DNA from: Modicisalibacter radicis
GTDB taxonomy: Bacteria; Pseudomonadota; Gammaproteobacteria; Pseudomonadales; Halomonadaceae
Assembly: GCF_900961225.1 (NCBI RefSeq)
Contig: NZ_CAAHFN010000054.1
Span: forward strand, 334,821-398,820
DNA: 64,000 nt
Direction of reading: 5' to 3'
The notes below the pieces were generated by a model. That model searched no databases and was not told the origin of the DNA. It saw only the letters and a program-made list of their open reading frames with translations. Positions within the stretch are counted from its first letter, which is position 1, and the number at the start of each line of letters is the position of its first letter. This document shows positions 1-9,877 of the stretch, piece by piece. The position numbers were made by a program, and so were the translations under genes.

Positions 1-257
1 TCGCGCACCAGCGGGTGGTGGGCGAGATCGCTGTTGGTGACCAGGGCCCCGATGCGCAGCCGGCCGTCGTCGAGCCGTTCGACCGCGTCCAGCGCCAGGC
101 GGCTGATGTCGACCACCCGTTGCGGACGCAGCACGTCGAGCTTGATCAGGTCGATCAGGGTGGTACCGCCGGCGATGTACGACGCCTCGTCACGCGGGCC
201 GTGGACGGCGATCGCCCGCTCGGGAGCGCTGGCGGACTCGAGGGCAAAGTTCCTCAT
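1..257 (-). CDS. Molybdopterin dehydrogenase FAD-binding subunit (partial, C-terminus outside window)
   Basis: Only the first 85 codons are inside the window. The translation begins MRNFALESASAPERAI and carries the FAD-binding loop AGGTTL (residues 29-34) and IGALVTNSDLA (69-79), both typical of the medium FAD subunit of xanthine/aldehyde/CO dehydrogenase-type molybdoenzymes. In that family this subunit passes electrons between the 2Fe-2S subunit and FAD. The start ATG overlaps the stop of the upstream 2Fe-2S gene by 4 bp, so the two are translationally coupled. The large molybdopterin subunit presumably follows beyond the left edge. The exact substrate (aldehyde, xanthine or other) cannot be told from this fragment. 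Confidence 0.85.
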   Translation of the reverse strand, partial: MRNFALESASAPERAIAVHGPRDEASYIAGGTTLIDLIKLDVLRPQRVVDISRLALDAVERLDDGRLRIGALVTNSDLAHHPLVR

Positions 258-823
258 GGCTGCTCGCCCCCCGAATCGGCCGGCCGCGAGTGCGGACGGG
301 CATCCTGGATCGCGGCGAGGATGTTCTTGTAGGCGCCGCAGCGGCAGATGTTGCCGCTCATCGCCTCGCGTACCTCGGTATCCGAGCCGCCGATCCGCGA
401 ATCCTCGAGCAGCGCCGCCGCCGACATCATCTGTCCCGGCGTGCAGAAGCCGCACTGGTAGGCATCGCGGTCGAGAAACGCCCGCTGGACGGGGTGCAGC
501 TGGCCGTCGCGGGCCAGCCCCTCGACGGTGGTGATGCGCTGGCCCTCGCACATCGCCGCCAGGCGCAGGCAGGAATTGATCACCTTGCCGTCGATCTGCA
601 CCGTGCAGGCTCCGCACTGGCCGTGGTCGCAGCCCTTCTTGGTGCCGGTCAGGCCGAGCCGGTCGCGCAGCGCATCGAGCAGTACCACGTTGGGCTTGAG
701 CGCAAGCGGGCGAGACGCGCCGTTGACGGTCAGCGTCACGGTCAGCTCGCCCGCGTCCTGCGGGGGTGCTTCGGTATGGTCCATCATGCCGATCCTCATC
801 GTGTCGGGCGCGCCTGAGGGCAA
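254..823 (-). CDS. Molybdoenzyme 2Fe-2S subunit (PaoA/YagT/CoxS-like)
   Basis: The 189-residue protein has both iron-sulfur clusters of the family. The plant-ferredoxin-type cluster uses Cys65, 70, 73 and 85 (CDHGQCGAC). The second, helical-domain cluster uses Cys124, 127, 160 and 162 (CGFCTPG and CRC). It should carry electrons between the molybdenum cofactor and FAD in a xanthine/aldehyde dehydrogenase-type enzyme. The N-terminus is uncertain: internal ATGs at 799, 787 and 784 are possible, and the first 13 residues look non-native. The stop overlaps the next gene by 4 bp. Its likely maturation genes (XdhC and MocA) lie about 9 kb away at 9945-11493. Confidence 0.9.
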   Translation of the reverse strand: MPSGAPDTMRIGMMDHTEAPPQDAGELTVTLTVNGASRPLALKPNVVLLDALRDRLGLTGTKKGCDHGQCGACTVQIDGKVINSCLRLAAMCEGQRITTVEGLARDGQLHPVQRAFLDRDAYQCGFCTPGQMMSAAALLEDSRIGGSDTEVREAMSGNICRCGAYKNILAAIQDARPHSRPADSGGEQP

Positions 824-909
824 CGACGGTGTCAGGCCGGCGCTGCGACGCGTCTTCTAACCCTAGGAAAGGAATCGGACGAGGACAAACCCGACGAGGG
901 ATGATTGGC

Positions 910-2460
910 TCAGGCGTCGATACGCTTGAGCAGGAACACCAGCGGCACGCTGGCCACGTAGATCAGCCCCAGCCACAGGAAGATGTCGTTGAAGGCCAGC
1001 ACCTGGGCCTGCTGGGAGACCCGCTGGACCAGCATGGCGACGGCGGCGTGGTAGCTGTCCGCCACGTGGCCGGTGAGCATCGCCTGGTACTTGGCGATCT
1101 CCGCCACCACCACCTCGCGGCCAGTGTCGATGGCCGGGATCAGCTGGTTCCAGTGGAAATCCTCGCGAATGTCGCGCACCGTGTCGAGCAGCGCCAGGCC
1201 CACCGCGCCGCCGAGATTGCGCATCACGTTGAACAGTCCGCTGGCGTTGCCCACCTCCTGGGGCGGCAGGGTGCCCAGGGCGATCCGCGAGGCCGGGATG
1301 ATGCACATGATCAGCCCCATGCCGCGCACGATCTGCGGCAGGAAGAACTGCCAGAAGCCCGACTCCACGGTGAGATTGGCGTTCATCATGGTGCCCGTGC
1401 CCACCAGCATCAGCCCGCAGAACAGCAGCACCCGGAGGTCGAGCCGGTTGGACAGCTGGCCGACGATCGGCGCGCAGAAGAACATCGTGACGCCGGTGAC
1501 GAACATCACCTGGCCGATCTGCAGGCTCGAGTAACCACGTACGTAGCCGAAGAACAGCGGCATGATGTAGACCAGACCATAGAGCGCGATGCCGATGACG
1601 AAGCCCAGCCCGGCGCCCAGCGCGAAGTTGCGGTTGGCGAAGGCATGCAGGTCGACGATCGGGTGGTCGCTGCGCAACGTGCGGGTGAAGAACCACACCC
1701 CGGCCAGCACGCAGGCCGCGCTGAACAGCACGATGCGATCGCTGGCGAACCAGTCATCGCCCGGACCCTCCTCGAGGACGAATTCCAGCGAGCCGAGGAA
1801 CACCGCGATCAGCACCAGGCCGATGATGTCCAGGCGCCTGGCCACGGCATGGTTGGGCTTGTCGATGTCGAGGAAGGTCCACGCCGCCCAGCACACCAGT
1901 ACCCCGGGGATCACGTTGGCCAGGAACAGCCAGTGCCAGCTCAGCGCCTCGGTGATGTAGCCGCCCACAGTGGGGCCGACCGACGGCGCCATGGTCACCA
2001 CCATGCCGATCACCGCCTGCACGCTGCCCATCACCCGGCGCGGGAAGATCGAGAAGCTTACCGCCTGGGTGATGGGGATCATCGCCCCGCCCATGAAGCC
2101 CTGGATGGCGCGCAGCACGATCAGCTGCTCGATCGAGGTGGCCAGCGCGCAGCCCAGGCTGGCCAGGGTGAAGCCGGCGCAGGACAGGGTGAACGCCACC
2201 CGCGTCGAGAGGATGCGCATCAGCATCCCCGACAGCGGGATCATCACGATCTCGGCGATCAGGTAGGCGGTCTGCACCCAGGAGATCTGATCCTCGCTGG
2301 CCGACAGCCCCGACTGGATCTCGTTGAGCGAGCTGGCGACGATCTGGATGTCGAGGATCGCCATGAACATGCCGAACACCGCGGCGATGAAGCCGATTCG
2401 CTGCGGCCAGGGCGGCATGTCGCTGACGCCCGCCGCCGGGCTGGCGACCGTCTCGCTCAT
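910..2460 (-). CDS. emrB: DHA2-family MFS multidrug efflux permease (EmrB-like)
   Basis: A 516-residue hydrophobic protein with the roughly 14 transmembrane segments expected of the DHA2/EmrB family. It shows the antiporter motif-C region around residues 150-175 (MAPSVGPTVGGYI). It would export drugs or other toxic compounds by proton antiport. Working with the upstream membrane-fusion protein, it would do so across both membranes through an outer-membrane channel not seen here. Its ATG overlaps the stop of the membrane-fusion gene by 4 bp (ATGA). The pair is divergent from a TetR regulator that probably represses it. Confidence 0.88.
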   Translation of the reverse strand: MSETVASPAAGVSDMPPWPQRIGFIAAVFGMFMAILDIQIVASSLNEIQSGLSASEDQISWVQTAYLIAEIVMIPLSGMLMRILSTRVAFTLSCAGFTLASLGCALATSIEQLIVLRAIQGFMGGAMIPITQAVSFSIFPRRVMGSVQAVIGMVVTMAPSVGPTVGGYITEALSWHWLFLANVIPGVLVCWAAWTFLDIDKPNHAVARRLDIIGLVLIAVFLGSLEFVLEEGPGDDWFASDRIVLFSAACVLAGVWFFTRTLRSDHPIVDLHAFANRNFALGAGLGFVIGIALYGLVYIMPLFFGYVRGYSSLQIGQVMFVTGVTMFFCAPIVGQLSNRLDLRVLLFCGLMLVGTGTMMNANLTVESGFWQFFLPQIVRGMGLIMCIIPASRIALGTLPPQEVGNASGLFNVMRNLGGAVGLALLDTVRDIREDFHWNQLIPAIDTGREVVVAEIAKYQAMLTGHVADSYHAAVAMLVQRVSQQAQVLAFNDIFLWLGLIYVASVPLVFLLKRIDA

Positions 2461-3575
2461 GAGCCGGGTTGTGGCTGAGTGGCATCCTGCCCGGTCGCGT
2501 GGGCGAGCCGTGCCTCATCACGCGGCTCGAGGTCGCGGGTATCGACCTCGGGCACCACCGAAAGGCCGGCGCGCAGCCGTCCCAGCGCCTCCGCGGGGCC
2601 GGTGACGCGGATCTTGACCGGTACGCGCTGGACGATCTTGTTGAAGTTGCCGGTGGCGTTGTCCTGCGGCAGCAGGCTGAACTCGGTGCCGGTAGCCGGC
2701 GACAGGCTGTCGACCACGCCGTGATAGGTGACATCCGGGTAGGCATCGACGTGCAGATCGACCGGCTGGCCGATACGCATCCGCGTCAACTGGGTCTCCT
2801 TGTAGTTGGCGGCGACATAGGCCGACTCGATCGGCACCAGCTGCATCAGCGTCAGCGAGGGCTGCGCCAGGCTGCCGGCCTCGGCGGTGATGTTGCCGAC
2901 CACGCCGTCGCGCGGGGCGACGATGCGGGTCTTGTCGAGCTGATGGCGAGCGTAGGCGAGATCGGCCGCCGCGGCGTCGCGATTGGCTCGGGCGCTCTCG
3001 ACGTCGGACTCGGCCACCGCCAGCTGGCGCCTGGCCGAGACCACCGCCGCACGCCGCGCCGCCAGCGTCGCCTCGGCGACCCGCAGCGTGGCCTGGTCGT
3101 CCTCGTGCTGCTGGCGCGAAGCGTAGTTGCGCGAGGCCAGCTTTGACGAGCGGGACAGGTGCTGGCGGGCCTGTTCGACGTCGGATTCCGCGGCCCGCAC
3201 CTGCGCCCGCGCCTGGTCGATGGAAGCCTTCTGCAGCTCGACCCGACGCGTCGCCTGGGTGACCGAGGCCATCGCGACCGCCTGCTGGGCCTCGGCCTGG
3301 GCGAGTCGGTCGCGGTAGCTGGCGTCGTCGAGCCGCACCAGCAGGTCGCCCTTGTGGACCCGCTGGTTGTCGTCCACCGCCACCTCGGCGACCCGCGCCG
3401 AGAGTTCGGCGCGCAGCGCGACGCTGTCGGTGCGCACGTAGGCGTTGTCGGTCTCCTCCATGAAGCGCCCGGTCTGCCACCAGCCCACGCCCCACCAGGC
3501 CAGCGCCACCAGCGCGACGACCGCCACCAGCACCGCAACGAGCGTCTTGCCGCTCAGTTTGCCGCCCGCCTTCAT
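2457..3575 (-). CDS. emrA: HlyD/EmrA-family membrane-fusion protein
   Basis: A 372-residue periplasmic adaptor. It has a single N-terminal transmembrane helix (about residues 9-31) and a split lipoyl/biotinyl domain (RVAEVAVDDNQRVHKGDLLV, then GVVGNITAEAGSL). Between them is a long Ala/Gln/Arg-rich coiled coil (about 80-210), followed by the beta-barrel domain. It links the EmrB-like permease to an outer-membrane channel. The start has TCAAGGAGAGAGAC just upstream, a good ribosome-binding site. It is the first gene of the efflux operon, with the TetR-type operator in the 196-bp gap before the divergent regulator. Confidence 0.9.
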   Translation of the reverse strand: MKAGGKLSGKTLVAVLVAVVALVALAWWGVGWWQTGRFMEETDNAYVRTDSVALRAELSARVAEVAVDDNQRVHKGDLLVRLDDASYRDRLAQAEAQQAVAMASVTQATRRVELQKASIDQARAQVRAAESDVEQARQHLSRSSKLASRNYASRQQHEDDQATLRVAEATLAARRAAVVSARRQLAVAESDVESARANRDAAAADLAYARHQLDKTRIVAPRDGVVGNITAEAGSLAQPSLTLMQLVPIESAYVAANYKETQLTRMRIGQPVDLHVDAYPDVTYHGVVDSLSPATGTEFSLLPQDNATGNFNKIVQRVPVKIRVTGPAEALGRLRAGLSVVPEVDTRDLEPRDEARLAHATGQDATQPQPGS

Positions 3576-3644
3576 GTCTCTCTCCTTGAACTGTCGTCAG
3601 GCCCGGCGCTGCCGCTCTGGCGAGCTGGACAAGGCCAGGGCCTC

Positions 3645-3668
3645 GTAGTGTAATGAAGGCTACACTAC
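3645..3668. promoter_or_regulatory. Inverted-repeat operator between efflux genes and TetR regulator
   Basis: GTAGTGTA and TACACTAC form a perfect 8+8 bp inverted repeat with an 8-bp spacer. It is centred in the divergent gap between emrA (minus) and the tetR-type gene (plus). The size and placement fit the binding site of the adjacent TetR-family repressor controlling both genes. The link to that protein is inferred from position. Confidence 0.55.
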
Positions 3669-3771
3669 ATGACCAGCAAAGATCATTTTTGCGGTCGCAC
3701 CCTCTACAATGGGGCCAATCGCGCAGCGAACGCCTGCCCCGTTCGAAGACCCAAGACGACCAAGGAGTGCC

Positions 3772-4419
3772 ATGACCCGGCCAGTCCCGTCCGACAAGAG
3801 CGATACGGCGCTGACGCCACGCGGCGTCGCCCGTCGTGAACGGCTGCTCGATGCGGCCCGCGACGTGTTTCTCGAACAGGGCTACGCCGGCGCCAGCGTC
3901 AACGACGTGGTGACCCGCGCCGGTGGCTCGCTGGCCACGCTGTACAAGCAGTTCGGCAACAAGGAGGGGCTGTTCGTCGCCGCCATGGAGCGCCATATCG
4001 CCACCGCCTGGGCGGTGCTCGAGGAGGGCCGGCGCGAGGCCACGGCGCCCGAGCAGGTGCTCTACGAACTGGGGCGGCGGATGCTGAAGCTGATCTTCGA
4101 TCCCGGCGTCATCCGTCTCAAGCGCGGGCTGGCCTTCGAGGCCGAGCGCGTGCCCGAACTCGGCGAGATGTTCCTGAAACGGGGCCCCGATCGCATCCGC
4201 CAGGAACTCGCCACCTACCTCGCCGAGCAGGTCGATCACGGGCGGCTGGCCATCGACGACCCGCGCGAGACGGCCGGCATGTTCATGGGCATGCTGCTTG
4301 GCGAGTGGCACATCGACGCCCTGCTCGGACGCAAGATCGCGCCCACCGCCGAGGAGTGCGACGAGCGGGCGCGCCACTGCGTGACGCTCTTCCTGCAGGG
4401 GGTGAGGGCGCCGGGTTAA
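3772..4419 (+). CDS. TetR/AcrR-family transcriptional regulator
   Basis: A 215-residue protein. The N-terminal helix-turn-helix (about residues 22-65) has the TetR signature: DAARDVFLEQGYAGASVNDV followed by TLYKQFGNKEGLF. The C-terminal ligand domain has a TetR_C-type layout similar to the AcrR/RutR group. The start at 3772 is preferred over an upstream in-frame start at 3709 because AAGGAG lies 5 bases before it. It is divergent from the EmrAB-like efflux operon and probably represses it through the 3645-3668 inverted repeat. The ligand is unknown. Confidence 0.88.
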   Translation: MTRPVPSDKSDTALTPRGVARRERLLDAARDVFLEQGYAGASVNDVVTRAGGSLATLYKQFGNKEGLFVAAMERHIATAWAVLEEGRREATAPEQVLYELGRRMLKLIFDPGVIRLKRGLAFEAERVPELGEMFLKRGPDRIRQELATYLAEQVDHGRLAIDDPRETAGMFMGMLLGEWHIDALLGRKIAPTAEECDERARHCVTLFLQGVRAPG

Positions 4420-4426
4420 CGCGCTA

Positions 4427-5008
4427 TCAGGGCGGCAGGGTCAGGGTCAGCACCTGACCGTTGAGCGCCCGCCCGGCGCCGCCGGCGAGAAAGCGCGCGC
4501 AATCGGCCACCGACGCGCTCGACGCGCCCCGGGGGCAGAGCAGGTTGATGCGGATGCCCGGCCCGCTGGCCTCGGCCAGCCGACGCACCAGCGCGCCCAG
4601 CGCCTCGCGCACCATGCTAGCCGCCTGGCTGTCGCCCTCCGGAGCGACCGCCACCAGGCGCCCGCCACCGCGACTGTGCATCCAGGCACGCGCCACCTGC
4701 AACAGGCTCGACGGCCCGACCACCTGTTCGCTGAGGCGCTGCGCCAGCGCCACGTTGCGTGGCAATACCGGCGGCGCGCAGACCAGCACGTCGAGCCGCT
4801 CGAGCCGGCCCAGTAGCGCATCCAGCGCGCCGTCGCCGGCGACTTTGCCGAAGCGGTCGTGGCGCTCGCCGCCCAGGCCGTCGAGCACATGCTCGAGGCT
4901 GGCGGCATCCGGCGTCAGCAGCGCGACGCTCGCGCCCTCCTCGAGAAACGCCCGGGCGAGCGCCTCGACCAGCTCGCCGCCGCCGGCGATCAATACCCGT
5001 TTACGCAA
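4427..5008 (-). CDS. SDR-like protein with degenerate active site
   Basis: A 193-residue protein with the outline of a short-chain dehydrogenase: an N-terminal Rossmann strand and glycine-rich turn (VLIAGGGELVEALARAF), a central strand VLVCAPP, and a late GIRINLLCPRG like the GIRVNxVxPG of SDRs. The catalytic Tyr-x3-Lys appears to be Ala-x3-Arg (ASMVR), so ordinary SDR catalysis is unlikely. It starts at a TTG, 12 bases after the TRAP large-permease stop, with AGAGGG upstream, so it is probably the fourth gene of the TRAP operon. Its role is unknown. It may be a binding or regulatory relic. Confidence 0.6.
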   Translation of the reverse strand: MRKRVLIAGGGELVEALARAFLEEGASVALLTPDAASLEHVLDGLGGERHDRFGKVAGDGALDALLGRLERLDVLVCAPPVLPRNVALAQRLSEQVVGPSSLLQVARAWMHSRGGGRLVAVAPEGDSQAASMVREALGALVRRLAEASGPGIRINLLCPRGASSASVADCARFLAGGAGRALNGQVLTLTLPP

Positions 5009-5020
5009 GGACCGGCCCTC

Positions 5021-6376
5021 TTACAGCAAGCCCGGCAGCCACAGCACCAGCGCCGGAAACACCATGCACAGAATCAACCCGGTCAGTTGCAGCAGCACGA
5101 AGGGGATGATCGAGCGGTAGATGGTGCCGATACCGATCCGGCCTTCGGTGATGCCCTTGAGGTAGAACAGCGCGTAGCCGAACGGCGGGGTCAGGAAACT
5201 GGTCTGCAGGTTGATCGCCACCAGGATGGCGAACCAGATCAGCAGCGCCTGGCCGGACAGCCCATAGCCGAAGTCGAGGACCTCGACCACCGGGGCCACC
5301 AGCGGCAGCACCACGAAACTGATCTCGATCCATTCGAGGAAGAACCCCAGCACGAAGATCAGCGCCATGATCAGCAACAGCAGGCCGTAGGGGCCGAAGC
5401 CGGTGCCGGTGATCAACTCCTCGATCATGTAATCGCCGCCCAGACGCTTGAAGACCACCGAGAAGCAGGTCGCGCCGATCACCACGAACAGGATCATCGC
5501 CGAGGTCCGCGACGTGTCGCGCAACGCCTCGCGCAGTGTCGCGAAATCCAGGCTGCGCATCACCAGCGCCAGCAGCAGGCTGCCGGCGGCACCGATCGCC
5601 GCGGCCTCGGTGGGCGTGGCGATGCCCGCCATGATCGAACCGAGCACCGCGACGATCAGCGCCACCGGCCCCAGCAGGTCACGCACCAGGGCGATCGGCA
5701 GCGGCGTGGTGTCGGCGTCGAAGGCATCGGGGTCGGCCAGCGGCGCCCACTCGGGCCTGAGCCGCGCGGTGATCAGCAGATAGCCGATGTACAGCGCGCC
5801 GAGCAGCAGCCCGGGCAGCAGCGCGGCCTTGAACAGCGCCCCTACCGAGACCTGCAGGATCGAGCCCATCAGCACCAGCATGATCGACGGCGGGATCAGG
5901 ATACCCAGCGTGCCCGAGGCGGCGATCACTCCACAGGCCATCTCGGCGCGATAGCCCTGCTTGAGCATCACCGGCAGCGCCAGCAGGCCCAACATCACCA
6001 CCGAGGCGCCGATGATCCCGGTACTCGCCGCCATCACCACGCCGAGCAGCGCCACCGACACCGCCAGCCCCCCGTGGGTGCGGCCGAACAGACGCTGCAG
6101 GGTCAGAAGCAGGCGCTTGGCGACCCCCGAGCGCTCGAGCATCAGTCCCATGAACACGAACAGCGGAATGGCGATCATCAGCCAGTTCTCGATCACCCCG
6201 CCGAAGATCCGCGAGCCCACCGTGCCCAGAAACGGCACCGGGATGCCGCCGATGAAGGCGAAGGCGATACCCAGCCCGCCGAGCAGGAAGGCCACCGGGT
6301 AGCCGCTGAAGATCCCCACCAGCAGGGTGACGATCATCGCCAGGGCCAGCGCGTATTCCGACAGGAACTCAGCCAT
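5021..6376 (-). CDS. dctM: TRAP transporter large permease (DctM family)
   Basis: A 451-residue membrane protein of the DctM family, with many hydrophobic segments and typical features such as GVVMAASTGIIGASVVMLGLLALP and GILIPPSIMLVLMG. It forms the ion-coupled translocation channel of a tripartite (TRAP) solute importer. I chose the ATG at 6376 because AAGGAGG lies just upstream. The longer reading from 6394 has no such site. It overlaps the small permease gene by 8 bp. It acts in the inner membrane with DctQ (6369-7004) and the periplasmic binding protein (7004-8098). Confidence 0.93.
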   Translation of the reverse strand: MAEFLSEYALALAMIVTLLVGIFSGYPVAFLLGGLGIAFAFIGGIPVPFLGTVGSRIFGGVIENWLMIAIPLFVFMGLMLERSGVAKRLLLTLQRLFGRTHGGLAVSVALLGVVMAASTGIIGASVVMLGLLALPVMLKQGYRAEMACGVIAASGTLGILIPPSIMLVLMGSILQVSVGALFKAALLPGLLLGALYIGYLLITARLRPEWAPLADPDAFDADTTPLPIALVRDLLGPVALIVAVLGSIMAGIATPTEAAAIGAAGSLLLALVMRSLDFATLREALRDTSRTSAMILFVVIGATCFSVVFKRLGGDYMIEELITGTGFGPYGLLLLIMALIFVLGFFLEWIEISFVVLPLVAPVVEVLDFGYGLSGQALLIWFAILVAINLQTSFLTPPFGYALFYLKGITEGRIGIGTIYRSIIPFVLLQLTGLILCMVFPALVLWLPGLL

Positions 6377-7004
6377 GCAGCGCCTCCTTGGCATCGGCGG
6401 CGGGCGCCAGGCGGGCCGGATCGAACAGCCCGGCCAGGTTGTGCAGGACCTGGCCCAGCGCGCCGAGCGCCAGGAACACCAGGCCGATCGGCAGCATCGC
6501 CTTGATCAGGTAGCGGTCGGTTAGCCCGCCGTAGTTGGACTTCTCGCCGGAGACGTAGGACATCGACACGAAGTGCTGGGAGAGCCAGGCCACCAGCAGG
6601 CAGAACGGGATCAGCATGAACAGGTGGCCGAGAATATCGACGATCGCGCGGCCACGCGGCGAGAGCTTCTGGTAGACCAGATCGACGCGCACGTGGCTGT
6701 CGTGATGCAGCGCGTAGGTACCGCCGAGCAGGGTCAGGATGCCGAACAGGTGCCACTGCAGCTCGGTGACGCTGTTGATGGTCAGCGCGTTGCCGAACAG
6801 CAGCACGTCACCCTGCCAGGCGACGATCTCGTTGATGCCCAGCGCGTTGAGCGTCACGGTGGTGAGCACGGCCAGCATCACCAGCAACACCAGATAGCTG
6901 GAAATGCGCCCGACCCACAGCCCGAGCCCGACCAATGGCCGGGCCAGACCGTCACACACCGCACCGCCACGCTCGCGCCAGGGCGCAAGGGAGGCGTTCG
7001 GCAT
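6369..7004 (-). CDS. dctQ: TRAP transporter small permease (DctQ family)
   Basis: A 211-residue protein with four predicted transmembrane helices (about residues 35-60, 85-105, 125-150 and 165-190) and the conserved HHDSHVRVDL segment of DctQ proteins. DctQ pairs with DctM to make the membrane part of the TRAP transporter. Its ATG shares a base with the stop of the upstream dctP gene, and its 3' end overlaps dctM, so all three are tightly coupled. Confidence 0.92.
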   Translation of the reverse strand: MPNASLAPWRERGGAVCDGLARPLVGLGLWVGRISSYLVLLVMLAVLTTVTLNALGINEIVAWQGDVLLFGNALTINSVTELQWHLFGILTLLGGTYALHHDSHVRVDLVYQKLSPRGRAIVDILGHLFMLIPFCLLVAWLSQHFVSMSYVSGEKSNYGGLTDRYLIKAMLPIGLVFLALGALGQVLHNLAGLFDPARLAPAADAKEALHG

Positions 7005-8098
7005 CAGCTGTCTCCTTCGCCGCTAGCCTGGATCGGCTTGGGCGCCGGCAACGCCTGCAGCTCGTACCACTCGTCGAACAGCGCGACATGCTTCATCAGC
7101 GATTCGTAGGCCTGCTTGAAGTCCGGGTTGTTGGCCATCTCCTCCTGACGCACCTCGACCCAGGCATCCTGCAGCGCACCGATCACTTCGTCGGGGAAGC
7201 GCTTGACCTGCACGCCCTTCTCCTCGAGCTGGTGAATGGTGCGCACCTGCTCGGGCGGCGCCACGGCCATCGACCACTGCAGGGTCGCGCGGCAGGCGGT
7301 CTCGAACTGCGCCTTGCGCTCGTCGCTGTATTCGTCCCAGGTGCTCTGATTGACCAGCAGCGAGAACCAGCTGGCGCTCTGGTGCCAACCCGGGAAGTAG
7401 TAATACTCGGCGACCTCGTCGAAGCCCATCGCCGCGTCGACCTGGGGCACCGAGAACTCGGTGGCGTCGACCCGTCCGCGCTCCAGCGCCAGGTAGATCT
7501 CGTTGCCCGGCACCAACTGGGTCGAGGCGCCGAGCTTGTTGAGCACCTTGGCGCCGAGCCCCGAGATGCGCATCGACAGGCCGTCGAAGTCGGCCGGGGT
7601 GTTGATCTCCTTGTTGTACCAGCCACCGGTTTCCTGCGGCGAGATGAAGCACGGCAGCACCTTCACGCCGTAGGGATCGTAGGCCTTCTGCAGCAGCTCG
7701 GTACCCTCGCCCGACCACATCCACGACATGAAGGCTTCCGGCGACGGACCGAACGGCAGCGCGCCGTAGAGGTTGGTGATGGGCACCGTGCCGGCCCAGT
7801 AGCCGATCCAGTCCCAGCCGGCCTGCACCGCCCCCGAGGACACCGAGTTGAAGACCTCGAAGGGCGGCACCAGGTCGCCCGGCTCGTGGACCCGCAGCGA
7901 CACCTCGCCGCCGGTGGCGGTCTCGAGCTCCTGGGACAGGTGCTCGGCGCCGGCGCCGAGGAAGTTCTGGGTCGAGAAGGTGCTCGCCACGTCGAGCCGC
8001 TTGGGCCCCTCGGCCCGGGCCGGGGCGTTGAGGCTGGCGGCGATGGCCAGGCCGATCGCCGAGGCGAGCAGCGAACGAGAGAGAACAGCGCTTGGCAT
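7004..8098 (-). CDS. dctP: TRAP transporter solute-binding protein (DctP family)
   Basis: A 364-residue exported protein. The signal peptide runs to about residue 28 (cleavage near ARA-EG). The body is DctP-like, with a central ligand segment VPGNEIYLALERGRVDATEF whose Glu/Arg pattern is typical of carboxylate binders. Its YYYFPGWHQ and WDWIGYW segments recall the TakP-type 2-oxoacid binders, but the ligand cannot be fixed by eye. AAGGAG precedes the ATG. The gene is the first of the TRAP operon and sits 45-60 bp downstream of a sigma-54-type promoter. Confidence 0.9.
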   Translation of the reverse strand: MPSAVLSRSLLASAIGLAIAASLNAPARAEGPKRLDVASTFSTQNFLGAGAEHLSQELETATGGEVSLRVHEPGDLVPPFEVFNSVSSGAVQAGWDWIGYWAGTVPITNLYGALPFGPSPEAFMSWMWSGEGTELLQKAYDPYGVKVLPCFISPQETGGWYNKEINTPADFDGLSMRISGLGAKVLNKLGASTQLVPGNEIYLALERGRVDATEFSVPQVDAAMGFDEVAEYYYFPGWHQSASWFSLLVNQSTWDEYSDERKAQFETACRATLQWSMAVAPPEQVRTIHQLEEKGVQVKRFPDEVIGALQDAWVEVRQEEMANNPDFKQAYESLMKHVALFDEWYELQALPAPKPIQASGEGDS

Positions 8099-8153
8099 GA
8101 TGAGTCTCCTTGACGTTTATTGTTGTCCCCGCGGGGCGGGGTTGACCTGACGC

Positions 8154-8169
8154 AGCAAATCAACGGCCA
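8154..8169 (-). promoter_or_regulatory. Sigma-54 (-24/-12) promoter of the TRAP operon
   Basis: On the minus strand the sequence reads TGGCCGTTGATTTGCT. The GG of the -24 element and the GC of the -12 element are exactly 12 bases apart, as required for RpoN promoters (consensus TGGCACG-N4-TTGCW). It lies about 55 bp before the dctP start codon. An adjacent sigma-54 activator gene and upstream palindromes support it. Confidence 0.72.
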
Positions 8170-8269
8170 GCCCGGGTTCGGCCCTTCGATATCAAGGCGT
8201 TACAGGTTGACCCTAATGTCAACCGAAGAATCCGGGGGGCGGATGACGCCGGATCGGCGGGCAGGACGG

Positions 8270-8301
8270 CGACGATCGTCCGGAATTCCGGACGATCGTC
8301 G
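8270..8301. promoter_or_regulatory. 32-bp perfect palindrome, probable activator site (UAS1)
   Basis: The left half CGACGATCGTCCGGAA is followed by its exact reverse complement, giving a perfect 32-bp palindrome. Its core TCCGGA-AT-TCCGGA recurs at 8365-8378. It is centred about 140 bp upstream of the predicted sigma-54 start site, a usual distance for an enhancer-type activator site. Confidence 0.65.
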
Positions 8302-8364
8302 GCCTCGACGATGAAAAGGCGCGTCGCCAGGGCGCTTTCAAGCCCTCCGGAAAAGCGGACGGCG

Positions 8365-8378
8365 TCCGGATTTCCGGA
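8365..8378. promoter_or_regulatory. Second TCCGGA-TT-TCCGGA site (UAS2)
   Basis: This 14-bp site repeats the core of the 8270-8301 palindrome, with TT instead of AT between the hexamers. The centres are 86 bp apart, about eight helical turns. It lies just beyond the activator stop codon. A weaker copy (TCCGGA-AA-AGCGGA) is at 8346-8359. Confidence 0.5.
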
Positions 8379-8381
8379 TGC

Positions 8382-9785
<1,404 letters not shown>

Positions 9786-9877
9786 GCGAGCCTCGGCGTT
9801 ATCATTGATGTCGACTCAGCGTCGTCGTTGCCGGCCGGGGCAACAAGACGACCTTGGTGTAGCACGGATTGGCGCGA

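Noticed and set aside
766..2478. 570-residue plus-strand open frame opposite emrB
   Set aside because: It is His/Asp/Gln-rich with no domain, and antisense to a clear EmrB-like permease.
4859..6505. 548-residue plus-strand open frame opposite dctM
   Set aside because: It is a shadow of the TRAP permease with low-complexity composition.
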